Below, in pieces: positions 1-12,000 of a stretch of DNA of 64,000 nucleotides. The notes under the pieces were generated by a model, which saw nothing but the letters and a program-made list of their open reading frames with translations, was not told the origin of the DNA and ran no database searches. The position numbers were made by a program, and so were the translations under genes. The number at the start of each line of letters is the position of its first letter. Within the stretch, counting starts at the first letter, position 1. This DNA comes from ENR-C587 sp942493235. GTDB taxonomy: Bacteria; Bacteroidota; Ignavibacteria; Kapaibacteriales; UBA2268. The DNA lies in assembly GCA_942493235.1 (NCBI GenBank), contig OW818676.1, forward strand, positions 1,364,001-1,428,000, in the 5' to 3' direction.

Positions 1-1
1 C

Positions 2-379
2 GATGTAGAAGTAGAAATCATTGATGATGATGATGACAAAGTGTTACCTTCATACTACTATCAAAATATTCCTCAAAATTTGGTTAATCAGGCACCTGTT
101 CAATCAGCTCCTGCTGTTGCAGCTCCTCCGAGACCGAAGGCAAATGCTCCTGTTTCTTCCGGCGACGGAAATAATTTAACTTCTCCTATTAATGGCGTAG
201 TTCTTGAAATTCCTGCTAAAGCCGGTCAAGCTGTAGCTGAAAACGAAGTAGTTATAGTACTCGAAGCTATGAAGATGAAAACAAATATCTCTTCTCCAAC
301 TGCCGGCACTATAAATGCTATCGAAGTGAAAATCGGTGATAGAGTTGAAGCCGGACAGGTTTTATTGACATACAAATAA
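2..379 (+). CDS. Biotin/lipoyl carrier domain of a Na+-translocating decarboxylase (5' partial)
   Basis: The C-terminal biotin carrier of an oxaloacetate- or methylmalonyl-CoA-type decarboxylase; it shuttles carboxylated biotin to the membrane beta subunit. The biotinylation motif EAMKMKT is clear, with the acceptor lysine codon at 272-274, inside a typical beta-barrel domain of about 70 residues. A Pro/Ala-rich linker precedes it. A GTG at 41 could be a start, but the frame stays open to the left edge of the window and reads a run of five aspartates just before it, so the gene most likely begins outside the window. It lies 14 bp upstream of the beta subunit gene, which fixes the pathway. Substrate specificity (oxaloacetate, methylmalonyl-CoA or glutaconyl-CoA) cannot be read from this part. 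Confidence 0.85.
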   Translation, partial: DVEVEIIDDDDDKVLPSYYYQNIPQNLVNQAPVQSAPAVAAPPRPKANAPVSSGDGNNLTSPINGVVLEIPAKAGQAVAENEVVIVLEAMKMKTNISSPTAGTINAIEVKIGDRVEAGQVLLTYK

Positions 380-393
380 TTAAGGAGCTTTAA

Positions 394-1524
394 ATGTTAG
401 AAGCCTTTGGGAAATTTTTTGCAGGAATGGGTTTTGCCGAATTAGGCTGGGGGCAGTTACTCATGATGGGTATTGCATGCGTACTCATGTATCTTGCAAT
501 TAAAAAAGATTTTGAACCATTATTGTTATTACCTATAGGATTAGGTGCGTTTTTAACGAATCTGCCTTCGAGCGGGTTGCTTACTGTTCCTACAGACGGT
601 GTTATTGGCGGGCTTTACTATTATATTTCGCAAGGTATTCACTTAGAAATATTTCCGCCCTTAATCTTCCTTGGAATTGGTGCAATGACAGACTTTGGAC
701 CACTTCTTGCAAATCCCAAAACGTTTCTACTTGGTGCTGCTGCTCAGTTTGGTGTGTTTATTGCTTTATTCCTTGCAGTATTGCTTGGATTTACACCTCA
801 AGAAGCCGCTGCAATAGGAATTATTGGCGGTGCTGACGGTCCTACTGCAATATTTTTAACACTAAAATTAGCTCCGCATCTATTAGGTCCTATTGCCGTA
901 GCTGCATATTCATATATGGCGTTGGTTCCTCTGATTCAACCGCCTATTATGAAATTGCTGACTACTAAAAAAGAGCGTGAGGTAATTATGGACCCTCCTC
1001 GTGCTGTTGCAAAAAACATAAAAATTGTTTTTCCTGTTATAGTTGCATTCTTAGGCGTATTGGTTGTCCCTCCGGCAGCTCCACTTATTGCTATGCTTAT
1101 GGGTGGCAACTTAATGAGAGAGAGCGGAGTAGTAGATAGGCTAACTGATATGGCTCAGAATGAATTGATAAATATTATTACTTTCTTTTTGGGTACTTCT
1201 GTCGGAATGACTATGACTGCAGAATCTTTCTTGCAAGTAGATACATTAAAAATTATTATTTTAGGTGTATTCGCTTTCGGATTTTCTACAGTGGGTGGCG
1301 TTCTACTCGGTAAGCTAATGTATAAAATGACGGGTGGCAAAGTTAATCCGTTAATAGGTTCGGCTGGTGTATCCGCTGTTCCGATGGCAGCTCGAGTTTC
1401 TCATAATGAAGGTCAGAAATATAATAAGAATAATTACCTATTAATGCATGCGATGGGTCCTAACGTTGCCGGTGTTGTAGGTACTGCAATTGCTGCAGGT
1501 ATTTTATTATCTTTCTTTAAATAG
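394..1524 (+). CDS. oadB: Sodium ion-translocating decarboxylase beta subunit (OadB/MmdB family)
   Basis: Integral membrane subunit that decarboxylates carboxybiotin and exports Na+. The 376-residue length fits the family. Many hydrophobic helices are visible, and the family signature GGADGPTAIF lies near residues 145-154, followed by AYSYMALVPLIQPPIMK. An AAGGAG ribosome site stands 6 bp before the ATG. The gene directly follows the biotin carrier and ends at a strong terminator, so it closes the operon. OadB, MmdB and GcdB are close homologues, so the symbol is generic; the family call is secure, the substrate is not. Confidence 0.93.
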   Translation: MLEAFGKFFAGMGFAELGWGQLLMMGIACVLMYLAIKKDFEPLLLLPIGLGAFLTNLPSSGLLTVPTDGVIGGLYYYISQGIHLEIFPPLIFLGIGAMTDFGPLLANPKTFLLGAAAQFGVFIALFLAVLLGFTPQEAAAIGIIGGADGPTAIFLTLKLAPHLLGPIAVAAYSYMALVPLIQPPIMKLLTTKKEREVIMDPPRAVAKNIKIVFPVIVAFLGVLVVPPAAPLIAMLMGGNLMRESGVVDRLTDMAQNELINIITFFLGTSVGMTMTAESFLQVDTLKIIILGVFAFGFSTVGGVLLGKLMYKMTGGKVNPLIGSAGVSAVPMAARVSHNEGQKYNKNNYLLMHAMGPNVAGVVGTAIAAGILLSFFK

Positions 1525-1542
1525 AATCAATTATTGTTTTAT

Positions 1543-1574
1543 AAAGCCCGTTCTTTCTGGAATGGGCTTTTTTT
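1543..1574 (+). terminator. Rho-independent terminator of the decarboxylase operon
   Basis: Stem AAAGCCCGTTC / GAATGGGCTTT (one G-T pair), 6-nt loop, then a run of T; 18 bp after the oadB-like stop codon. Confidence 0.9.
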
Positions 1575-1655
1575 ATGTACTATCTGAATTTATAAAATAA
1601 TTTTTCTTATAAATACGTTTATGTATTATTGTTTTACATACTATTGCGGTTGAAA

Positions 1656-1880
1656 ATGTCTAATTCGAAAATAATGGCAAATTTGAAATGGAGCAAAATT
1701 TTCATTCTCTTTACAAATTTATTAAGTTCTATACTTTTCTTCTTTGCTTACAAATTAAGCCTTAATATTTGGTTCCTTATTACTGCCATAGTTTTAGCAC
1801 TGGCTTTAGTCGCATCATTCATTTTCTTTATCAAATTAGAAGCTAAATATAGAGAAATATTAAATAAAGAGCAGCAATAA
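1656..1880 (+). CDS. Small two-helix membrane protein, unknown function
   Basis: A 74-residue protein starting at ATG 1656 (MSNSKIMANLK). A longer frame from TTG 1629 is possible but adds a poor N-terminus. Two hydrophobic stretches (about residues 14-34 and 38-58) predict two membrane helices, followed by a short charged tail (KLEAKYREILNKEQQ). It ends 1 bp before the MEMO-family gene, so the two are probably cotranscribed and translationally coupled. I do not recognise the family. Confidence 0.6.
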   Translation: MSNSKIMANLKWSKIFILFTNLLSSILFFFAYKLSLNIWFLITAIVLALALVASFIFFIKLEAKYREILNKEQQ

Positions 1881-1881
1881 T

Positions 1882-3105
1882 ATGAATTATGAAATTTTAC
1901 CGAAAATCCGCGAAGATGTTACTGTTCAAGTTTTAGAGCTTGAAGACAGCAAAATGCTTTTACTTAGCGACCCGACTATGATTGCCGAAGACGATATTCT
2001 GATTCCTACAGGTTTTTATTCACTCTTCTCTTTTTTAAATGGAGAAATTAAATATGTAGATTTCAAAAATGAAATCCTTAAAAATCCAGACGATGGCGAG
2101 AAAATTATTTCTGCCGTAGAGGCTATCATCGATGAGCTTGATAATTATGGTTACCTGCTGACAGAGAATTTTTACGAAAAGAAAAATGAAATCGATAAAT
2201 ACTTGATGCTCGATGTTAGACCCTCGGTTTTAGCCGGTTTTTCATTCCCTGAAGAGAAAGATGAATATATCAAATCAATGGATTCCATTCTTAACTATTA
2301 TAAGTATTCTCCGAAAACTAAAAATGCAAAAGCCATAATTGCTCCGCATATAGATTTTACTATTGGCGATTCGGCTATTAATTCCTACTCTGCTATATAC
2401 CAAACAATTGAAGAAACCAATGCCGATACTTTTGTGATTTTCGGCACTTCTCACTATACAGATACAAGCTCTTTTATGCTAACTCGTAAGCAATATTCTT
2501 CGCCGGAGGGGCTTATCCCGACTGATTTTGAATTACTTAATTTGCTCTCTCAAAAAATCGATATTAGCAAATATACTAACGATATAGCTCATAAAGACGA
2601 ACACTCTATTGAATTTCAAGCCTGCTTATTACAAAGAAAATTCGCAGGAAAAGATATTAAAATTTTACCGCTCCTTGCCGGCTCTATTGCTGAAGACTTT
2701 TTATTGAATAAGAAACCCGAAGATGCTCCTGAATACGCTGAATTTATTAGTGCTTTAAAAGAATCCATCTCTGAACTCGGCAGGAAAGTATGCTTTATTG
2801 CCAGCGGAGACTTTGCTCATATCGGTGAACGTCATCATAGCACAATTACAGATGCTATGAGTTCTCTATCCGCTCTCGAGAAAGAAGATAAGCTATTAAC
2901 TGAATTAATCGGGCATAATAAGAAATCCGAATTTATCAATCATTTCTACGAAAACAAAGATATTTGGCAGGTATGTGGCAGCGGAGCGTTTTATGCTCTG
3001 ATGCAAATGTGCCAATATTCGAACTTCGAACGTGTATATTATGGGATTTGGCAAGAGCATGAAATCAATGCTGCTGTATCTTTTAGTTCAATTTGTTTGT
3101 ATTAA
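1882..3105 (+). CDS. amrB: MEMO1-family protein (AmmeMemoRadiSam system protein B)
   Basis: Member of the MEMO1 family, related in fold to extradiol dioxygenases; bacterial members go with AMMECR1 and radical-SAM partners in the AmmeMemoRadiSam system, whose chemistry is not settled. Family landmarks: PHIDFTIGDSA near residue 155, FGTSHY near 187, and SGDFAHIGERH near 308, supplying the expected metal-type histidines. The protein has about 110 extra residues at the N-terminus (acidic, no obvious domain) compared with the core family. No AMMECR1 or radical-SAM gene is adjacent. Its only operon partner here is the small membrane protein upstream. Confidence 0.88.
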   Translation: MNYEILPKIREDVTVQVLELEDSKMLLLSDPTMIAEDDILIPTGFYSLFSFLNGEIKYVDFKNEILKNPDDGEKIISAVEAIIDELDNYGYLLTENFYEKKNEIDKYLMLDVRPSVLAGFSFPEEKDEYIKSMDSILNYYKYSPKTKNAKAIIAPHIDFTIGDSAINSYSAIYQTIEETNADTFVIFGTSHYTDTSSFMLTRKQYSSPEGLIPTDFELLNLLSQKIDISKYTNDIAHKDEHSIEFQACLLQRKFAGKDIKILPLLAGSIAEDFLLNKKPEDAPEYAEFISALKESISELGRKVCFIASGDFAHIGERHHSTITDAMSSLSALEKEDKLLTELIGHNKKSEFINHFYENKDIWQVCGSGAFYALMQMCQYSNFERVYYGIWQEHEINAAVSFSSICLY

Positions 3106-3796
3106 ATAATCATTATTTATTCCTTATTCTTAGGTTGTTTTAATTTCCGTGAAAATGTGCTTTAAACAAATAACGGATAAATTTGTGATATTCAATGCAC
3201 AAATCAAATATTTGTATCTTCCTTGGATAGGCATTAACACCAATATATAAAAATATAACGTGTCTTCGCTATTTCAAGTGGGTAAGCAAATAATTGGTAT
3301 TAGTATAAAGAAAATCCTTATATATCAAATATTTGATTTTTGATATCTTATTGGATAAACATCTTTGATTTTAAATTTCAACTCCGTTATGGGTTATACA
3401 TCGGTAATATAATCAGATACTCCAACACCAATCTCTTCTGTTAACAACAAAAAGAGAAGAAAGAGTGTGCAGACTAAATAATGCTTATTACGTTCAACAG
3501 CTAACGACGTTGTAAGAAAGATTTCTTTATTTGCTTACCCACACATAATAGCGAAGAACCAATTAAATAAAAGTAATCATAAAATAAATTCTAATAGAAA
3601 TATTGGCTTTTTTTTTTAGAACTAACGAATTATTGCATAAAATAATAAAAATACTTCAATATTATAGAAAAAAATATTTGGAAATAATATAATATTTTTA
3701 TAATTTATGTTTTTATTACTCGACAATAATAAATAATAATAACAATAAGCACCTGAGAAAATAAATTAATAGTCAATATTAAAAATAGGAATATTT
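3106..3796. other. Gene-free 690 bp stretch with inverted repeat and repeat fragments
   Basis: No credible gene. It contains the inverted repeat pair at 3265-3292 and 3528-3555, a degenerate copy of the CAACAGC-type stem-loop near 3494-3514, and a 35 bp stretch around 3137-3175 that resembles 33503-33541. The last 200 bp before the next gene are extremely AT-rich and probably hold the promoter of the secreted-protein island. Confidence 0.6.
3265..3555. repeat. 28-bp imperfect inverted repeat pair enclosing about 235 bp
   Basis: The left arm 3265-3292 reads TTCGCTATT, four bases, then GTGGGTAAGCAAATA. The right arm 3528-3555 is its reverse complement apart from the four central bases. No transposase lies between the arms, so this may be a non-autonomous element or a large folded RNA. 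Confidence 0.7.
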
Positions 3797-6025
3797 ATGT
3801 CTATTCTAAAAAATACTATTATCAAAGCATTAGTTGCAGTATTTACCGTAGTACTTCTACTTAATGTGGCAGAATTAGAAAGCAAGCCTAAAAAATCAAA
3901 AGCGACAAAGTATTACAAAGATAAAAATATAACTAAATTTGCACAAAGAGTAAATGTAAATGAAATAGTTAAGCTAAGAGCTATCAAATTAAAACTATTT
4001 GCTGATTCAGCTAATACGAGCTTTCGATTACGTTTATTTGGCAATGAAGGCGGTAATATATTCCCAAATTATGAGCATGATATAATCAAACCAATAGAGC
4101 TACACAAAGACAGCGTAGGGATAGAAGAAATAACTGTAAGAATTGATGAGGATGTACAAATTGATTACAATCAATTTTTCATTTGCTTGGATAGCATGAG
4201 CGAGAATCTTTATTGGATGTCTGATGAAAAGGAAAAAGTTCCGCAATGCAAATCAGAGAGTGGCACTTATTACAGACAGCTTCTGAAAATGAAATCAGGT
4301 AATTGGTTAAACGGGAAATATAGCTATGCGTTTACTTGTGTATATGATACACTAAGGTTAGACAAGTCAAACTATTTTAAAAGAACAGAAATACCGGATA
4401 TAGTAGCAAATGATACTCTCAAAAACGGGAATGTCAGTATTTTTGATTATAATGAAGACAAGAAAATAGATGTTCTGGTTGATAATAAGCTATATACCAA
4501 TTTAGGGAATTATCAATTCCAAGAGAATACTTCGTTTAACAGTTTAGGTATTGTATCACCAATAACAATTGCACTCGACCTAAATAATGACGGTATCAAC
4601 GAAGCAGTATTTATAGGAGAAAAAGATACTGCAAGCGGAATATATATAAACAGTATTTATAAGTGTGCTACAAATGATTTTGCTTATATAAGCAGTTTTG
4701 CAATAGATTCATTAGATAATCCGATTGATTTTATAGTAGAAGATTTAAATAATGACGGGTATAAGGATATAATTATAATTCAGCCGGACAGTTCAAACCT
4801 TCAATATATTCTATTAAGAAACAACAAAGGTAAGTTAGAGCAAGACTACGGTACTATTCATCAATACATAAAAGATTATAAGCAAATTAGAAATCTATTT
4901 GTTATTGATATAAATTATGACAACTTAAAAGATATAGTATTTGTAGATAATAGCGGGAGCTTGCACTATATCATTAATCAGGGCGATTTCATTTTCAATA
5001 AGTATAAATATAACGAACTCAATATCAAATCAACCGATAATATAATTGAGAAAATATTACCCATGGATTATAACAACGGAATAAAAAAAGAGTTTTTGTT
5101 ATTGGAGCAAATTGATAATATAAGAAATAAAGAAGAATTACCTGATATAGCCTACTTGTTAAATAATAGAGAAAATACACAGAGCGGACTATTTGAAACG
5201 TCAAAAATAGATGAAAAAGTATCAAGGGCAAGTATAAGCGATATTAATAATGACGGACTCAAAGATATATTGTTATTTACAGCAGACGGGTGCCACAGGT
5301 CATATTTGTTATTAAATACCGAGTCAGGTAAATTTAAAAACATAGGAATATATTCCGGATTTTATAGTAATTACTTTCCAAACGATATATTAATGGCAGA
5401 TATGAATTCAGACGGAAAAATTGATATTCTTACATACGAAGCAGGGAAAATAGTAATTTATAACAATACTTATGATAATTGCGAGCCAACGAATAATTAT
5501 TTTCGAGTATTAGATAAAACTAATCAAGTATGTGAAATTGGGATAAAGAGTAAAGGAACTACTTATACATACCATCAAGATATTCAGAGAAGCAGTAAAA
5601 TGCTATTTAGCGGAGAAATAATAGTAGGCTTAGCTAATAATCCACAGATAGACACAGTAGAGGTAAGCTTCGGTAGCGGATATACGAATCAGTATGGTAA
5701 TATAGAATCCAATGAATTAGTAGTAGAAAGAATCGACAAGACAAACAATAAAAAAGAAATTGAAATAGAATTAAGACCAAATCCATTCAAAGATAACTTG
5801 GAAGTATCAATCAATATAAGTTGCAGTAGTGAAATCGGAATCAAGGTATTAGGCTTGAGCGGTGAAGAACGATATAGCGAAATAATTACTGCAAAAGCAG
5901 GAAGCAATGTGTATAAATGGAACTGCAAGGACAAAAGCAACAATCTAATTGAGAATGGTATGTACGTAATAGAAATCACAGTAAACAATAAAAAATATTT
6001 GAATAAAATCATCAAAATAGACTAA
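3797..6025 (+). CDS. Secreted FG-GAP/VCBS-repeat protein with T9SS sorting tail
   Basis: 742 residues with an N-terminal signal peptide (hydrophobic residues about 9-24). The body carries calcium-binding-type FG-GAP/VCBS repeats: DLNNDGINE near 261, DLNNDGYKD near 316, DINYDNLKD near 372, DINNDGLKD near 482 and DMNSDGKID near 535, as in integrin-like beta-propellers. From about residue 655 a Por/T9SS type A sorting domain begins (ELRPNPF, later NGMYVIEI and a lysine-rich end), indicating export and attachment at the cell surface. It is the first gene of the island, 18 bp ahead of the giant RHS-like gene, so the two are probably cotranscribed. FG-GAP propellers also occur next to SpvB/RHS shells in Tc-type toxins, which makes a structural partnership possible but unproven. 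Confidence 0.85.
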   Translation: MSILKNTIIKALVAVFTVVLLLNVAELESKPKKSKATKYYKDKNITKFAQRVNVNEIVKLRAIKLKLFADSANTSFRLRLFGNEGGNIFPNYEHDIIKPIELHKDSVGIEEITVRIDEDVQIDYNQFFICLDSMSENLYWMSDEKEKVPQCKSESGTYYRQLLKMKSGNWLNGKYSYAFTCVYDTLRLDKSNYFKRTEIPDIVANDTLKNGNVSIFDYNEDKKIDVLVDNKLYTNLGNYQFQENTSFNSLGIVSPITIALDLNNDGINEAVFIGEKDTASGIYINSIYKCATNDFAYISSFAIDSLDNPIDFIVEDLNNDGYKDIIIIQPDSSNLQYILLRNNKGKLEQDYGTIHQYIKDYKQIRNLFVIDINYDNLKDIVFVDNSGSLHYIINQGDFIFNKYKYNELNIKSTDNIIEKILPMDYNNGIKKEFLLLEQIDNIRNKEELPDIAYLLNNRENTQSGLFETSKIDEKVSRASISDINNDGLKDILLFTADGCHRSYLLLNTESGKFKNIGIYSGFYSNYFPNDILMADMNSDGKIDILTYEAGKIVIYNNTYDNCEPTNNYFRVLDKTNQVCEIGIKSKGTTYTYHQDIQRSSKMLFSGEIIVGLANNPQIDTVEVSFGSGYTNQYGNIESNELVVERIDKTNNKKEIEIELRPNPFKDNLEVSINISCSSEIGIKVLGLSGEERYSEIITAKAGSNVYKWNCKDKSNNLIENGMYVIEITVNNKKYLNKIIKID

Positions 6026-6043
6026 TGCAGGGCGTTTATTAAT

Positions 6044-9000
6044 ATGAAGCATAAATTAAAATTGAAAAGAATCAGCATAACAGCAGTAATAATAGGCATA
6101 TTGTTAAACAGCTACATGGTGTTTGCTCAGACCAATGGTCCGGTACAAATAGAATATAGCAAGAGTTCGGGCGGAAGTGGTGCATCAGTAAATGAATTTA
6201 CGGGCGGATTCAGCCAATCAATCCCTGTAATCACTATACCGGGACCAAATGGTTCGGATTACAGCATGTCGTTAACTTATCAGAGCGGAGCATCACCGAC
6301 AGAGCCGGCATCTTGGGTAGGCTTTGGCTGGACATTAAATGCCGGAGCAATAGTAAGGCAGAAACGTGGCTTTCCTGATGACTATAAAGATATTAAGGTG
6401 AAATATTGGAATAAGACGAGGGAGAGTATCTTAGAAATAAGGAAACTTGCATTAAGAAATGAAAGATTTGGAAAAGATGCCAATATGTCGATAACTCAAT
6501 CAAATGGTTTTAGCAATTATGTCGGATATTCTCAATCAAAGAGCTTAAGTGTAGGTACATCAATAGGAAGTTTTAGTGGTTATTGCGATGATAAGGGTAA
6601 TACTGTATTGTCTTATAATTGGTCTCCATATAGTTTAATAAGAAAGCTTATGCCTGAGAAAACATTATTAGATGGGGCTTATGACTTAGTATCACTTTAT
6701 GCGACAAATTTATTTTCAGTTCCTTATTTGCCCACTTATACTGCTTGGAAAATGCCTACTTCCGGAGTTTTATATGAAGGCTCAAGCACATCATTTATAC
6801 CTGCATTAAGATTTGGAAATCGAAGTGAAGTTGATTTACCATTATGCCAAGTAGGCACGACTATAACGAATACTTTAGATATGGAGAGAAATGTAAATGG
6901 TTATTTTTATAATGGAGATGTAGCATCTCCGGATGTAATTATGGATTACTTTGTAGAAAAAGACAACAATTTAAAGAAAAGTGAAAAATTTCTCGGCATA
7001 CCAATTCCAAATTCGGATAATTACTTTGTAACAGGACCAATAGGAGGTTCTTTTAGGGCAGTCAATAAAAAGATACCCTATTTTAGACCCAATTATATTA
7101 AATCACACATAGATAACGGAGGATGGGGATTAACAGGTGGAATCTTCGATGATGCCGGTATTGTAATTCCTTTAGGAGTTGATATAAAAGATGATTATAA
7201 TGATCTAACAATTGAAGGTTGGAATAGTAATCAACATGATGAGATGGCAAAAGGGAATTATAAGGATTCAACAATTTTTAAATTCTATGGAGAAATGACT
7301 CCTCTATATTATAATGATATGAAAAATATTGATGGTACAGTTAACAAAGAAATAAAGCAAATAGGCATTATGGGGGCTCTATACTTAACTAAAGAAATAG
7401 CAGAAAAATCATATATTGATTCATTATATAAAAATACCAAAACAATGATTGATTATAATACTTTTAAAGCTATTAAAAATTCAAATTATTCAAATAATAT
7501 AATATATTCAAGATATTTAAAAGAGAATATAAAGACAATAACTGGTATTAGTGAAGATTTAATAGCCGAATATTCGATAGTTAATCCATCTGGCACAAGA
7601 TATAATTATGGTTTACCTGTTTTCTGCAGAAACGAAAGGCAAATAAGCTATGGAATAAATTCTTCGTGTTCACCGCAATCATTTGACGAGATAGGCTGGA
7701 TAGAAGAAAACCATGTACTTCACATGGGTACCACACCGGATAGATCTAAGGTAGCTATAGGAACAGAATCAAATGAGCCATATATCAGTACTTATTTATT
7801 AACAGAAATATATACAAGTGATTATGTTGACGTAAGTGGCGATGGACCAAGCTACGATGATATAGGTGGATATACACTTTTTAATTATAAAAGAGTAGCA
7901 GGAGACAATATAAAACGAGATCAGTTTGCCAATCAGTGGCAAGAACAAAATGGATATAGGGGCTATGCAAAAGAATTAGATGATAAATGGTATAAATGGA
8001 GAAATCCATATACAGGTTTATTTTACTCACACAATTCATTGTCGGATTACCAAGATGATATAGGTTCTTTTTCAATGGGTGAGACAGAAATATATTATTT
8101 GGAATCAATAGAAACCAAAACTCATATTGCTTATTTTGTAACAAATAAAACAGAACTAATTGTAGAAGTTAACGGTGAACAAATTTCACTAAATGGTTCT
8201 GGAACCAATAGGGTTGATTGCTATGAAGCAAATCATAATGAATATTTAGCAAGTGGAGGATTTGGTTCTGCTGTAGGTGATAATAAATTAGAATTCTTAG
8301 AGAAAATAGTATTGTTAACTAAAGATATTTCGAAATTAAATCAATATCCCAAAAGCTGTATATTTACAGATTTAGTAAAAACGACATATTTTCAATATGA
8401 TAAAGATTATCCTGTATGGAGCAATCAACCAAATTCTTTAGAGAACAAAGGAAAGCTTACATTGAAAAGAATATGGTCAGATAATGGAGAAATCAAGAAC
8501 TATGGTGTAAGTCCCTATGAATTTGCATATACTTATAACGAGGAAGATTTAACCGATAATTTGAAAATTGCTAATGAATTAGTACAAACTCCCGAATTCA
8601 AATATTCCGATATTGATTCATGGGGATATTATCAAAATAATGGTAATACAAGAAAAGCATTTCAGCAGGATTGGGTAAATCAGAATCCAAATCCAACATT
8701 TGACCCTGCGGCTTGGAATTTAAAATCAATAATTTTACCATCAGGTGCGGAACTAAGAATACAATTCGAGCAAAATGATTATAATTATGTACAGAATAAA
8801 AGGGCACAAATCCTATTACCTATAAATAAGAATTTCGAAATGGATATATCGGCATGGGAGAATAGTATCGACCATACTGTGTACCAATCATTATTAAATG
8901 ACTTTTTTAATAATAATAAGCTCTATTATCATATATTATTTGGAATGGACTACAATCTTCCGGACCTCTATGATTTAAAATCTGAATATATTGATGGATT

Positions 9001-12000
9001 TTCTGATGTCGAAAGTATAGCTTACAGCCCAAGCGAAATGAGTTTAATGTTATCTGGAAACTTTACTCCTTACTTTAAATCAATTGATTTTTTCAGAAAT
9101 AATCGCAGAAAATACTTTAGAGATTTTACAGTTACGGATTCATATCTAAAGAAAGTATATAGCACACCTTTTATGAATTCAGATTTTGTAAAAAATAAAG
9201 TTCCATATTTAGATTTGAATCCTTATGATTATGCCACTTCTTGTCAAGAGATAAATGAAACAAGTTCATATATAAGAATACCTGTTCCACCTGAAATTGG
9301 CAAAAAAGGTGGCGGAATAAGAGTAAAAAGAATGTTGACAATAGATAAATTTGATGCTGCAACTGAAGCCGGACAAAACAAAGTATATGGAAGTGAATAT
9401 TACTATATTGACAGAAATGGATATACTAGCGGAGTAGCAAGTTCGGAACCATTTGGCTCAAGACATGATAATGCTTTAGTGGAATATTTAGATAGAGCAT
9501 CGCCCGATGGTGGATTTAAATTGTTTGATGCTTCACAAGGGAAAATGGTAACATGGGAAGTAAAAAAGCAGAACTTTGATGAATATATAGGTCCAATCGG
9601 TGAATCGGTATTACCTTCTCCAAGCGTTGGTTATTCAAACATATTTGTTAAGTCTATCGACCATATTGACAATTCAAATCATATAACAGAATTAAATGGT
9701 GGCATTACCGAGAAATCCTTTTATACAAGCTTTGATTATCCTTTCGATAAGAAGTATTCTATTCTCTCTGATAATCATTCTGTTATTGAACAATTCCCTA
9801 ATAAGTTGACATTTCCTTATGAAGAATCTTATGCCGAATACCAAATGAGTCAAGGATATTCTTTTATTTTAAATAATATGAACGGGCAAATAAAATCTAT
9901 AAATACTTATAAAGGAAACTTTTCAAGCACAAAGCCCTATAATTTATCTTCATTTATTAACAAGCCAACTCAAAGCTCAATATATAATTATTTCCCACTT
10001 GGAAGCAAAATCCCAATATATAATTATGAGCAGAATAGACTTGAATTCGATTATTTGGGTACAGAAGTAGATATTTGCGTTGAAAATAAATCAATTACCC
10101 AAACAGATTTCAAGTTTATCTTAGATGCGGATATAGAAATAATACTTACTTTCCCATTTTTTAGATATTTAGGAGTAGTGCCACACTGGATAAACTCCAC
10201 TACTAAGCTAAAGACTGATGTAACAAGTAAAGTAGTCAGGTATTCGGCAATCTTAAAAAGTGTTGAAACAATACAAGACGGTGTATCTAATATAGCCGAA
10301 AATATTGCTTATGATAGAAATACAGGCTCGCCGATTATAGTAAAATCAAATGATGGTTTTCATACATTAGATTTACAACAATCAATGCATCATGATGGTA
10401 CTTATCATAAACTTAGTATTCCTGCTAATAATGTTTATAAAGAATTAGGAAATAAATCTTATAATCAGAATTTAAAATTTTCGACTCTTAATGATAAATA
10501 TAAATTGTATAGAAGAGTTGATTATAATGAAAATTCTGGCAGAAACACAGTATCGTTAATATTTGATTTTTATCAAACTGTTGATAGATATGCTTATGGA
10601 CCTCATTCTTATAATCCGACAGTAACTAATAGAACCGATGAATTAAAAGATACAGTAAAAGACAATTGCTGGGAATGTTTTTATTTAAATCAATTTACGG
10701 AAGGAGACATAATAAAAGTTACTCCTCGAATTGATATTTCATCTGATGGGGGTAATTTACATCAAGAGTATTATCAGGTAAAAGCAGTACAGGGCAATAT
10801 GGTTTCATTATTAGCTTTAGGAGAAGAAAAAATAATGCCTTGTTCAAAAATTGAAGTTGATGTTTATATAGTTAAAAGTGGTAGAAAAAATCGTTTAAAT
10901 GAAAGTTTTGCTGATATAGCTACTTATGGTTTAGACAAAACTTTTACCAATAAATCCGGTGATTACATAGTACCATTTAATATGAAGAAAGAAGCAGATG
11001 TAAATGTTCCCTTAGCTACTGATCCAGAAATTCAGCGAAGAACAGCATTTGTAACTGCGTTGAATAATGCTGTAATAGATACTCGTTATTGGACAGAAGG
11101 ACAAACTGGAACATTTTCCACATCTGGACAATGGAATAATGATTTTAGTCTTCTTGACTTTAAAGATATTGATGGGAATAAGACCCAAATAAATGGTGAT
11201 GATATAAAGTTTAGCAAAATAAATGATACTAGATCGCAATCGTTAGGGTTAATGATTGAAGTTACAAAAAATAAAAATCTCACGAAGCCAAACGCCAATA
11301 TTCTAGATTATGTTCCTCCGTTTATTGAGAGTTTAAACGCCTTCTATACCAATCTATTTTCTGTCAAATTAAATAGATTGATTCCTGAAATCGACTGGTT
11401 TAATGCAAATTCTTATGTTAAAAACAATAATTTAAATGATCCTAAAGTATTTTCTGACCCTACATTGGCAGATAGATATCAAATGCGAAAAATTGCTAAT
11501 ACTTCTGATATTCAATTAATCCGAAAAAGATTAGGATATTATGAATTATCCGAAGGAAAGTATGAAATCAATGGAAATTTAGTAACAGGCTCTGAATTAA
11601 TTAGTTCATACCCAAATATTATTGAATTGGATCTAATCGATGATGGTGGGCAAAATTATGTAAAGGGAGAAGACATATTTGTAATATTAGACCAATATAC
11701 GGGTGATGTAGTTTTAAGCTTGTTTATGTTAAAATTTGATGCATTACCTATTGGCGTATTAAGAACACATTTTAACTCTGAAAACCCTGCAAATATTCAT
11801 TATTATTTTAAGGAAAATGGAGACTATTACGAATTAAGAAGAGAAAATATTTCGTATAACAATTCAAATTATTTTGAAGATGATATTTTAAATACAGGAA
11901 CTTTTTCTATTAATTACAATAACAAGACTATAGACTTTAAAATACCAATACGATTTAGTACTTCAGTTGATATTACCGAGAATATTACTCCATTACCAAC

